Positions 1 to 5,849 of a stretch of DNA of 6,314 nt are shown here, one piece after another. The notes below the pieces were generated by a model, which ran no database searches, was not told the DNA's origin, and was given only the letters and a program-made list of their open reading frames with translations. Every line of letters starts with the position of its first letter. The stretch's first letter is position 1. Position numbers and translations under genes: made by a program. The DNA is from Candidatus Niyogiibacteriota bacterium (lineage in GTDB: Bacteria > Patescibacteriota > Minisyncoccia > 1-14-0-10-42-19), in contig JACQLG010000001.1 of the NCBI GenBank assembly GCA_016204155.1, positions 1 through 6,314 on the forward strand, given 5' to 3'.

Positions 1-1
1 C

Positions 2-30
2 TTTTCAGACGCTCAAAAAACCCTTATACT
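2..30 (+). promoter_or_regulatory. Possible promoter upstream of the methyltransferase gene
   Basis: TTTTCA at 2-7 (4 of 6 matches to TTGACA) is followed after 17 bp by TATACT at 25-30 (5 of 6 matches to TATAAT). Transcription would start near 37, leaving a leader of about 53 nt before the ATG at 90. The leader contains a 5-bp hairpin, CGGGT 43-47 with ACCCG 53-57. An alternative reading is that this stretch is the 3' end of an upstream gene. Frame 2 is open from the window edge to TAA at 83-85 and frame 1 is open to TAA at 97-99, and either would leave operon-like spacing to the gene at 90. The window edge prevents a decision. Confidence 0.3.
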
Positions 31-89
31 GCTTGTATATCACGGGTACTTAACCCGAATGTCCCGCCATTTATTTTATCCATAAAACT

Positions 90-677
90 ATGCTCATAAG
101 ATTTTTACAAAAGAATAAATTTTTTCGAGCCATTATATACAAACTTGGAAGGGCAAGAGCCAAACCTCTTATCAGCAGAATGAAACCTTTTTTAAATAAA
201 GAGGAGCGTATGTTAGATATCGGCCCGGGTACTTGTAATATTTACGAACTTTTATTGGAAGAGGGATATGATAATATTACCCCCCTTGATATTCAAGATG
301 TAAGCTTTGTTGATGGCATCAAACCTATTTTATACGATGGACATAAAATTCCTTTTCATGATAATGCATTTGATCTCGCCTTAATAATAACGGTCCTGCA
401 CCACACACCAAGTCCTGAAAAAATAATTGAAGAAGCAACAAGGGTATCAAAAAAAATTATCATCATCGAAGATATTTATACGAACATGTTGCACAAATAT
501 GTAACCTATTTTTTTGATAGTTTGATAAATCTGGAATTTTTTGGTCACCCCCATACAAATAAAAACGACCGGCAATGGAGGGAAGTATTTCATACATTCG
601 GCTTGAAGATCGTCGAATCAAGATACGATAGATCTTTGATAGTTTTTAAGCATGCAACATATTATCTTGAAAAATAA
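90..677 (+). CDS. Class I SAM-dependent methyltransferase (Methyltransf_11-like)
   Basis: A 195-residue protein expected to transfer a methyl group from S-adenosylmethionine; the acceptor is unknown. Visible landmarks of the Rossmann-like fold are motif I LDIGPGTCN at residues 42-50 (glycine-rich SAM loop), an acidic residue D67 at the end of strand 2 (ribose contact in the family), FDLALIITVLHHT at 94-106 (motif II region with the HH typical of Methyltransf_11-type enzymes), and KKIIIIEDIY at 121-130 (strand 5). Residues 1-40 are basic and helical, with no signal peptide or clear membrane helix. The start at 90 has no Shine-Dalgarno sequence. The stop lies 2 nt before the next ATG, so the two genes are probably co-transcribed. 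Parts of the gene are very AT-rich (14 G/C in 60 bases at 421-480), unlike recG. Fold assignment is secure; a role in lipid, quinone or small-molecule methylation cannot be chosen. Confidence 0.9.
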   Translation: MLIRFLQKNKFFRAIIYKLGRARAKPLISRMKPFLNKEERMLDIGPGTCNIYELLLEEGYDNITPLDIQDVSFVDGIKPILYDGHKIPFHDNAFDLALIITVLHHTPSPEKIIEEATRVSKKIIIIEDIYTNMLHKYVTYFFDSLINLEFFGHPHTNKNDRQWREVFHTFGLKIVESRYDRSLIVFKHATYYLEK

Positions 678-679
678 CT

Positions 680-1462
680 ATGAGAATTAACTTTTTTGAA
701 GAATACCCCACAGCAGAAAATATGGCCAAATTAGATTTCATTGACTGGCCGTCAACGATACTCCTTGCCGCTCCGTCGTTAAAATTATTTGAAGATGTTC
801 GTACAAAATACGCCAATAAATATCCGCATATCGCTTTTGGCTGGTGGCCGACAATTCCTAGTTCTTATTGGGTATCTGGCCTTGCTAACACGAGCGATCT
901 TGAGCGCCTCTTCGCTGAACTTACTTCAAAAGTACACGAGAAAAAATTGTCCGTTTTGATTGACCTTGAGTTTCCTATAAAAAAGCATCTCTACATAAAA
1001 AATATTTTTCGTATTAGGGCAAATAAAAAGAGGATTTTGGAATTTTTTACGGACGCGCCTCGTTTCAATTTAAGAGCGTATACGGCGGAATATCCGGCAC
1101 CAAACGCGTTGATCTATACATTGTACCAATTACTCGGCATTTCTCCTTCGTTCAAGTTTCAGCACACAAAACTGCCAATGTGCTATTCGAGTATAGGACT
1201 TAGATATTTTGGCGAGAAAATATGGAATAGTGTAAAAAGTTTTGAAAAGAAATTTGCGCAAGCAAATTCTGATCGAGTTGGTTTTGGTCTAGGCGCTACT
1301 GCGATAGGAATGTCTGGGAATGGACAAATAATCACTCCGAAACAGCTTGCCGAGGATATTGACTGGGCGAATGGATGTGGTGTCAAAGAAATATTTATTT
1401 TCCGTTTAGGCGGATTGAACGAATCTTATGTATCAGTTTTAAAAGAATTTGCCGCTCCATAA
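680..1462 (+). CDS. Unrecognised cytosolic protein, probable TIM (beta/alpha)8 barrel
   Basis: A 260-residue protein I cannot assign to a named family. By eye it shows eight hydrophobic strand-like segments, each followed by a helix-like stretch: residues 2-6 (RINFF, then E7 E8), 25-30, 50-55 (ending GWWP), 90-98 (SVLIDLEFP, with D95 and E97), 131-137 (LRAYTAE), 166-170, 199-206 (RVGFGLGA) and 235-243 (KEIFIFRLG). Acidic residues at several strand ends (E7, E8, D95, E97, E137) are where barrel hydrolases and related enzymes place catalytic or metal-binding groups, so an enzyme is likely, but no reaction is proposed. No signal peptide or membrane segment is seen, so it should be cytosolic. It starts 2 nt after the methyltransferase stop without a Shine-Dalgarno sequence, which suggests translational coupling and a shared pathway. 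The reading frame is certain; the fold is inference. Confidence 0.85.
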   Translation: MRINFFEEYPTAENMAKLDFIDWPSTILLAAPSLKLFEDVRTKYANKYPHIAFGWWPTIPSSYWVSGLANTSDLERLFAELTSKVHEKKLSVLIDLEFPIKKHLYIKNIFRIRANKKRILEFFTDAPRFNLRAYTAEYPAPNALIYTLYQLLGISPSFKFQHTKLPMCYSSIGLRYFGEKIWNSVKSFEKKFAQANSDRVGFGLGATAIGMSGNGQIITPKQLAEDIDWANGCGVKEIFIFRLGGLNESYVSVLKEFAAP

Positions 1463-1467
1463 AACTT

Positions 1468-1482
1468 TGTTATACTGATCAT
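1468..1482 (+). promoter_or_regulatory. Extended -10 promoter giving a leaderless mRNA
   Basis: TGTTATACT at 1468-1476 matches the extended -10 consensus TGnTATAAT except at one position of the hexamer. Only six bases (1477-1482) separate the hexamer from the ATG at 1483, so the expected transcription start falls on or next to the A of the start codon. A weak -35 (TTGCCG, 1449-1454, 16-bp spacer) lies inside the end of the preceding gene. The element begins 6 nt after that gene's stop codon. This fits a separate promoter for the small membrane protein. Confidence 0.6.
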
Positions 1483-1956
1483 ATGCCGCAAGAAATAAAA
1501 ACATCGTTTTCATGGCACGCGCCCGAATATGTTTACCATGAAAAAGACGGAAGATGGTATGCAATACTTGGCATCATAACGCTTCTTTTGTTGGGAATAG
1601 CTTTCTTCTTGAATAATTTTCTGTTTGGGATATTAATAATAGTGGCGTCTTTCGCACTCGCCCTCTACGGCGCAAAGCGCCCGAAAATAGTTACATTCTC
1701 CCTAACCACGCAAGGTATCCGAATTGATGATCGCCTCTATCCATACGAAAACATCCGTTCATTCTGGCTTCATTATGATCCTCCGGCATTCAAAGAATTA
1801 AGCATCGTATTTCGAAAAACAATCATGCCGCGCCTCACGCTTCCTCTGGAAGATGCCGACCCAAACGAGATACGCGAAATCCTCATTAAATATGTGAGCG
1901 AAAAACCCCACGATCAAACGCTTTCAGATACTCTGTCGCGCGTACTTCGTTTTTAA
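1483..1956 (+). CDS. Small membrane protein: two transmembrane helices plus beta-rich cytosolic domain
   Basis: A 157-residue protein of unknown function. Residues 1-25 are polar and include SFSWHAPEY. Two hydrophobic helices at about 26-42 and 46-62 form a hairpin, followed by the positive AKRPK (64-68), which should hold the tail in the cytoplasm. Residues 69-122 alternate in a beta pattern (IVTFSLTTQGIRI, then YENIRSFWLHY), resembling small bacterial PH-like membrane-anchored domains, and 126-139 form a helix. Proteins with this layout are, to my recollection, common in Parcubacteria genomes; that is memory, not a search. The frame is open upstream to an ATG at 1375, but that start would overlap the preceding gene by 88 nt, so 1483 is chosen. 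The leaderless-type promoter supports the same start. The protein ends in a charged helix without cysteine or an obvious catalytic motif. Confidence 0.85.
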   Translation: MPQEIKTSFSWHAPEYVYHEKDGRWYAILGIITLLLLGIAFFLNNFLFGILIIVASFALALYGAKRPKIVTFSLTTQGIRIDDRLYPYENIRSFWLHYDPPAFKELSIVFRKTIMPRLTLPLEDADPNEIREILIKYVSEKPHDQTLSDTLSRVLRF

Positions 1957-1966
1957 CATTCTATTT

Positions 1967-1988
1967 CGCTCCGATATGTATCGGAGCG
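1967..1988. terminator. Strong hairpin between membrane-protein gene and tRNA, possible terminator
   Basis: CGCTCCGAT at 1967-1975 pairs perfectly with ATCGGAGCG at 1980-1988, giving a 9-bp stem with a 4-nt loop (ATGT). It lies 10 nt after the stop at 1956 and 7 nt before the 5' end of the tRNA. No T-run follows on either strand, so it is not a canonical intrinsic terminator. It could end the upstream transcript, protect its 3' end, or insulate and guide processing of the tRNA precursor. The stem is certain; the role is inference. Confidence 0.45.
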
Positions 1989-1995
1989 TAGTTGG

Positions 1996-2067
1996 GCCCT
2001 CGTCGTTCAACGGACAGGACGCAAGCTTGCGGAGCTTGTGATTGAGGTTCGATTCCTCACGAGGGCG
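1996..2067 (+). tRNA. tRNA-Arg, anticodon GCG
   Basis: A complete cloverleaf of 72 nt. The acceptor stem GCCCTCG (1996-2002) pairs perfectly with CGAGGGC (2060-2066), with discriminator G at 2067. The D arm is GTTC/GGAC (2005-2008, 2017-2020) with an 8-nt loop containing GG. The anticodon stem is CAAGC/GCTTG (2022-2026, 2034-2038) around the loop TTGCGGA, which places GCG at 2029-2031, reading CGC and, by wobble, CGU. The T arm is TGAGG/CCTCA (2043-2047, 2055-2059) with loop TTCGATT. A20 (2014) and C35 (2030) are the known bacterial arginine identity bases, which supports the amino acid. The variable loop is 4 nt, with A15 and U48 able to form the Levitt pair. CCA is not encoded (TTT follows), so it must be added by tRNA nucleotidyltransferase. 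GCG is unusual, because most bacteria read these codons with ACG modified to ICG. Confidence 0.95.
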
Positions 2068-2068
2068 T

Positions 2069-2097
2069 TTGAAATTTTAGCCAATTTTACGCATGAT
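2069..2097 (+). promoter_or_regulatory. Candidate recG promoter, leaderless type
   Basis: TTGAAA at 2069-2074 (5 of 6 matches... TTGA plus final A to the -35 consensus) is followed by a 17-bp spacer and CATGAT at 2092-2097 (4 of 6 matches to TATAAT). Six bases separate the hexamer from the ATG at 2104, the same distance as for the promoter before 1483, so the transcript would start at the initiation codon. It begins one base after the tRNA discriminator. The weak -10 keeps confidence low; co-transcription with the tRNA is the alternative. Confidence 0.35.
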
Positions 2098-2103
2098 GGA
2101 TGC

Positions 2104-4248
2104 ATGCATGCTCCTCTTTCAAACTATCTCAATCTCACGCCACACCACGAAAAAGCTCTCCGCTATTTGGGCATACAAACCGTGCGAGACCTTTTATATT
2201 TCTTCCCTATCCGATACAAAGCATTCGGCGAAGAAAAACTTATCGCGGATCTCGCCGAAGGCGAAGAAGCAACAATACAGGGGCGAGTGATTTCTGCCAA
2301 GGCCGAAAAAACCTGGAAGAAAAAAATAAATATCGCGACAACCGTCGTCTCCGACGGAAGCGCCTCCATCCGCATCGTCTGGTTCAATCAGCCATATATG
2401 GCACATATCCTGTCCGGTAATGCCGCGCATATATTCTCAGGGAAAATACAGCGCGACAAAAAAGGATTATATATCGCAAATCCCCGGCTTGAAAACAAAA
2501 CTCCCTTCTCAAAAGAAAAAGAGATTGTAATAGATAAAGCAGATAAAGGCGGCGCGCTCATCCCTTTCTATTCCGAAACAAAAGGAATAACATCGCGATG
2601 GATCTCTTTTGCTCTGCAGAAGATATGGAACGCAATAAAGCATGGGCACATAACTCTTCATGACCCGATCCCCGAAGACATACGCACGCGCTACCGCCTT
2701 CCTGACCTGTCGCGTGCGCTCCTCGCCATACACATGCCGCAAAAACATGCCCACATTGAAACCGCGCGAAAACGATTCGCATTTGAAGAAATATTTTTTA
2801 TACAGCTCATACGCCAAAAAGATCGAATTGTGCGCACATCCTTTCCTTCTTTTCTATTTGAAAAACCGGATTCGACTCTTCCGTCTTTTTTAGAGGCGCT
2901 TCCCTATGAACTTACCGGCGCGCAAAAACGCGCAGTTGATATAATTTTTGCAGACCTTAAAAAAACTTCCCCCATGGCACGGCTCCTGGAGGGCGATGTC
3001 GGCTCGGGAAAGACCGCGGTTGCATCCGCCGCGATTAATGCTGTTTTTGCCGCTGGGAAACAATCGGCCTTCATGGCGCCGACCGAGGTTGTTGCGCGCC
3101 AGCACTATCAGGAATTACAAAAACTTTTTGCAGGGAAACGCATCCGCATCGGACTTATCACTTCTTCAGAATCGCGTAAATTTCCGTCAAAGATCAGAAA
3201 AGACCAAGACACGCATATCTCCAGAAACCAGCTTCTGAAATGGATAAGCACGGGCGAGATAGATGTTCTTATAGGGACGCACGCGCTGATACAGGATAAA
3301 GTAAAATTTAAACATCTTGCGCTCGCGGTCGTTGATGAACAACACCGATTCGGCATACGCCAACGAGCAAATCTCGTTACGGACAAAACTACAAACTCTC
3401 CGATTCCTCATCTCTTAAGCATGACCGCGACGCCCATCCCGCGCACGCTTGCACTCACCATGTACGGCGACTTGGATTTAACGCTTTTGGATGAAATGCC
3501 GCCGGGGCGAAAACAAATCAAAACACACATCGTCCCGCCCGAAAAACGAGATGACGCCTACGAATTCATGCGAAAGGAAATTAATGCGGGAAGACAGGCA
3601 TATGTTGTCTGTCCGCGGATAGAAGAAGAAGCGAAAACAGACAATCCCCTCTTTTTAGACATGAAATCGGTAAAGGTGGAATATAAAAAACTCAAAAAAG
3701 GAGTGTTTCCGGAATTTGAAATAGGCATGCTTCACGGCCGGATGCTTCCGAAAGAAAAAGAAAAGGTAATGAATGATTTCCGCGACGGAAACACTCGCGT
3801 GCTTGTTGCGACATCCGTCATTGAAGTGGGCGTGAATGTGCCGAATGCAACCATGATTATGATTGAAGGCGCTGAACGTTTCGGCCTTGCGCAACTCCAC
3901 CAATTGCGCGGGCGCGTGTTGAGAAGCACGCACCAACCCTATTGTTTTATTTTTACTGATTCAAACTCTCAAAAAACACGGGAACGCTTACATACTTTAG
4001 TTACCGCAAAAAACGGCTTTGAACTTGCAGAATATGACCTCGCATTCCGTGGCGCGGGCGAACTGGCAGGCATAAAACAGTGGGGCATTTCTGATGTTGC
4101 AATGGAAGCATTAAAAAATATCAAAATGGTGGAAGCGGCACGGATAGAGGCGCAAACATTGCTCAAAGAAGACCTTGAATTAAAAAAATATCCGCTCCTC
4201 CAAGAACGGATAGAAAAACTCAACCAAACAACAATCCATTTCGAGTAG
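2104..4248 (+). CDS. recG: ATP-dependent DNA helicase RecG
   Basis: A 714-residue superfamily 2 helicase, close to the usual RecG length (about 690 in E. coli). RecG binds branched DNA and regresses stalled forks or migrates Holliday junctions, acting in recombination and replication restart. Residues 1-50 carry the N-terminal helical segment (LGIQTVRDLLYFFPIRY). Residues 55-130 are the OB-fold wedge domain (VSDGSASIRIVWFNQPY). The first RecA-like lobe has Walker A GDVGSGKT (297-304), the family-specific Walker B DEQH (411-414) and motif III MTATPIPRT (440-448). The second lobe has HGR (544-546), motif V around 568-581 and motif VI QLRGRVLR (600-607). The C-terminal RecG signature is RGAGELAGIKQWG (649-661). 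Motif VI normally reads RGRVGR; here glycine is replaced by leucine. ATG 2104 is chosen because the in-frame GTG at 2038 lies inside the tRNA and the conserved N-terminus starts right after 2104. No Shine-Dalgarno is seen. Confident. Confidence 0.97.
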   Translation: MHAPLSNYLNLTPHHEKALRYLGIQTVRDLLYFFPIRYKAFGEEKLIADLAEGEEATIQGRVISAKAEKTWKKKINIATTVVSDGSASIRIVWFNQPYMAHILSGNAAHIFSGKIQRDKKGLYIANPRLENKTPFSKEKEIVIDKADKGGALIPFYSETKGITSRWISFALQKIWNAIKHGHITLHDPIPEDIRTRYRLPDLSRALLAIHMPQKHAHIETARKRFAFEEIFFIQLIRQKDRIVRTSFPSFLFEKPDSTLPSFLEALPYELTGAQKRAVDIIFADLKKTSPMARLLEGDVGSGKTAVASAAINAVFAAGKQSAFMAPTEVVARQHYQELQKLFAGKRIRIGLITSSESRKFPSKIRKDQDTHISRNQLLKWISTGEIDVLIGTHALIQDKVKFKHLALAVVDEQHRFGIRQRANLVTDKTTNSPIPHLLSMTATPIPRTLALTMYGDLDLTLLDEMPPGRKQIKTHIVPPEKRDDAYEFMRKEINAGRQAYVVCPRIEEEAKTDNPLFLDMKSVKVEYKKLKKGVFPEFEIGMLHGRMLPKEKEKVMNDFRDGNTRVLVATSVIEVGVNVPNATMIMIEGAERFGLAQLHQLRGRVLRSTHQPYCFIFTDSNSQKTRERLHTLVTAKNGFELAEYDLAFRGAGELAGIKQWGISDVAMEALKNIKMVEAARIEAQTLLKEDLELKKYPLLQERIEKLNQTTIHFE

Positions 4249-4256
4249 TGCTTCTA

Positions 4257-4282
4257 TTCTCCTATTCGCGCGAATTAGAGAA
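4257..4282. terminator. Imperfect hairpin in the convergent gap after recG, possible terminator
   Basis: Bases 4257-4267 can pair with 4272-4282 in a 10-bp stem with single bulges at C4262 and T4275 and the loop GCGC (4268-4271). The core ATTCGCGCGAAT (4264-4275) is a perfect 12-base palindrome. It lies 8 nt after the recG stop and about 25 nt beyond the stop of the minus-strand glycosyltransferase. On the plus strand the hairpin is followed by an A-rich tract, not a T-run; on the minus strand the T-rich tract precedes it. It is therefore not a textbook intrinsic terminator for either gene. Position between two convergent stops is the main argument. Confidence 0.35.
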
Positions 4283-4304
4283 ACAAAAAAACAAACACTC
4301 TAAT
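4274..4304. repeat. Second inverted repeat in the convergent gap, overlapping the first
   Basis: ATTAGAG at 4274-4280 is the exact reverse complement of CTCTAAT at 4298-4304, with a 17-nt A/C-only spacer. Its left arm shares bases with the right arm of the hairpin at 4257-4282, so the two structures cannot form together. It lies 3 nt beyond the end of the minus-strand glycosyltransferase gene, where it could serve as that transcript's 3' stem. Seven base pairs in an AT-rich gap could be chance. Confidence 0.4.
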
Positions 4305-4307
4305 ACA

Positions 4308-5849
4308 TTATTGTTCTGTAATTTTTTTGCGATACTTCGGCGTTACCCAAAAACCCAAGGGTTTGTTGAATATCAGACGGGTTTGTGTTTCTAATCCTGG
4401 AACTGAACCGAATAATAAAATCGTAATCGGCACAAAAATCCATTGAACAATCTGTCCCAAAAAGGCAAATACGCTCTTTCCTTTCGGGCGCGGAGGTAGA
4501 AATGAAAACGATACAATCACCAACAAGATAAGCCCCAGAAGAGCAGAGCTCATCAAAAACTGGAGGAGCCGCGGCAGATTATACGACAAAAGCGTAGTAT
4601 TAAATAATTCTCCTCCCAAAAAAATAGGCAGCCAGCCCGCAAACAATAAAAGCGGCGGGTTAGTCGCAAGAGACCAAAATCCTTCGACCTGTATAAAAAT
4701 GGCATACGCCTTCTTTTGCCAAGGAATTTTTTTATTCTTTATGCACCCGTACAGCAAATAAGGAATGTTTTCCGCTCCCCACATCCACCTGCGCTGCTGG
4801 CGATATACCTGCTTTGCCGTCTGCCAAAAACTTTTACCGACATTCGCATCCATTGAGACGGGATAAAGCAGCGGCACGACCCGATAATCACCGTCATAAT
4901 ATAAAAACCCATTCCAGAAAATACGCGAGTCCTCCGATACTATATTTGTCTGCCAATATCCGACCTCCACAAGCATCTTCAGGCTCATAGAATGAGATGA
5001 AAACGTAACAAGGCGCTCCGGCCGCTCCTGTTCCATCATTTGCCAGAACGTATTTGACGTTGCGACAACGCGCGACAAAAAAGGCGCTGACCATATATTA
5101 TTGTTATACAACGGCACTGGCTGGAACGAAGAACGGTAGGGTTTCTCTGCTGTTAAAAAATGGTATGAGACGCAATAAAAATATCCGGGATACACCTGCG
5201 TATCTATGTCAAAAGAAGACACGATAACGTCTTCATACGAAATTCCTTTCGCGTCAATAATTTTTTCTGTCGCTTTTTTGAGGGCATAAGACGCATTTGA
5301 CCCTTTCCCCGGCATTTCACCGGGTAAGTCTTTCGGATGGAATGTAACCAGAAATGAGCCGAATTCATGCGCAAACCGTGTTTTTATTCGCTCCGCGCGC
5401 GCACGCGCTTCCTCGCCTGCCCGCTCTTCCATTGCAAGCAGAACAATAAAGCGCTCCCGAGGCCATTGGGTATGCATAAGAGATTCAAGCGCATCCATAA
5501 TAACTTCATCCGGCTCATTATAGGTGGGTAAAACAACTAATTGATATATAGAATGCCATTTTAAATTTTTCATGCGGCGCTTCCAATCAACCTTTTCGAA
5601 ATGGCGCAATTGAAGCCAATTGGAACGGAGATGCGCCATTAAATAAAATGCCCGTATCACCCACGACAAACTGAACAATAACACAAAGACCGCGGCTCCG
5701 ATGGGCCAAAGCCATGAGAGAAGCACAATGCCGATAAGAGTCCCCCACGAAAGGATGCCGGGCGCCATTTCAAAAAAACGGTAGAGATGCCTGTCCCCGC
5801 CTTCTAGGTCCTTGTGAGACCCGATACGTAAATAATCGCGCTTCGTCAT
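4308..5849 (-). CDS. Membrane glycosyltransferase, family GT2 (QQRRW type)
   Basis: A 513-residue inner-membrane enzyme predicted to transfer sugar from a nucleotide-sugar donor on the cytoplasmic face, as in cellulose- and hyaluronan-synthase relatives. Two helices (about 32-48 and 51-70) precede the GT-A domain. Landmarks are VVLPTYNEP (105-113, nucleotide binding), GKGSNASYAL (181-190), the metal-binding DxD as FDID (213-216), SED (305-307, the expected catalytic aspartate, TED in cellulose synthase) and QQRRW (351-355, the QxxRW motif). Three more hydrophobic segments follow at about 390-412, 427-449 and 461-481, so the core layout is 2 + 3 helices. All key residues are present, so it should be active. 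The stretch between DxD and SED (217-304) includes an aromatic region of unknown role. Its ATG overlaps the stop of the upstream gene by 4 nt (ATGA), so the two are translated together. Substrate and processivity cannot be told; an envelope or exported polysaccharide is likely. No Shine-Dalgarno is visible. Confidence 0.93.
   Translation of the reverse strand: MTKRDYLRIGSHKDLEGGDRHLYRFFEMAPGILSWGTLIGIVLLSWLWPIGAAVFVLLFSLSWVIRAFYLMAHLRSNWLQLRHFEKVDWKRRMKNLKWHSIYQLVVLPTYNEPDEVIMDALESLMHTQWPRERFIVLLAMEERAGEEARARAERIKTRFAHEFGSFLVTFHPKDLPGEMPGKGSNASYALKKATEKIIDAKGISYEDVIVSSFDIDTQVYPGYFYCVSYHFLTAEKPYRSSFQPVPLYNNNIWSAPFLSRVVATSNTFWQMMEQERPERLVTFSSHSMSLKMLVEVGYWQTNIVSEDSRIFWNGFLYYDGDYRVVPLLYPVSMDANVGKSFWQTAKQVYRQQRRWMWGAENIPYLLYGCIKNKKIPWQKKAYAIFIQVEGFWSLATNPPLLLFAGWLPIFLGGELFNTTLLSYNLPRLLQFLMSSALLGLILLVIVSFSFLPPRPKGKSVFAFLGQIVQWIFVPITILLFGSVPGLETQTRLIFNKPLGFWVTPKYRKKITEQ

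Noticed and set aside
1183..1386. Minus-strand open frame of 67 codons opposite the barrel-like gene
   Set aside because: It is fully antisense to a well-supported gene, shows no recognisable domain or start signal, and its composition is that of a shadow frame.
1375..1482. Upstream in-frame ATG at 1375 for the small membrane protein
   Set aside because: It would overlap the preceding gene by 88 nt and the added residues look like an out-of-frame translation of it. The promoter-like element ends just before 1483.
1953..1980. Possible tRNA promoter TTAACA (1953-1958) with TATGTA (1975-1980)
   Set aside because: The -35 is good, but the -10 matches only three of six positions, the spacer is 16 bp and the hexamer lies inside the 9-bp hairpin. 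It is too weak to list.
2038..2103. In-frame GTG at 2038 that would lengthen RecG by 22 residues
   Set aside because: It lies inside the tRNA-Arg gene, and the added residues are a translation of tRNA sequence. The conserved RecG N-terminus begins just after ATG 2104.
2163..4223. Many open frames of 65-106 codons in other frames of recG, both strands
   Set aside because: recG is unambiguous over its full length. These frames have no motifs and reflect the lack of stops in GC-richer coding DNA.
4894..5094. Minus-strand open frame of 66 codons inside the glycosyltransferase gene
   Set aside because: It is an alternative frame of a gene whose catalytic motifs are all in the main frame.
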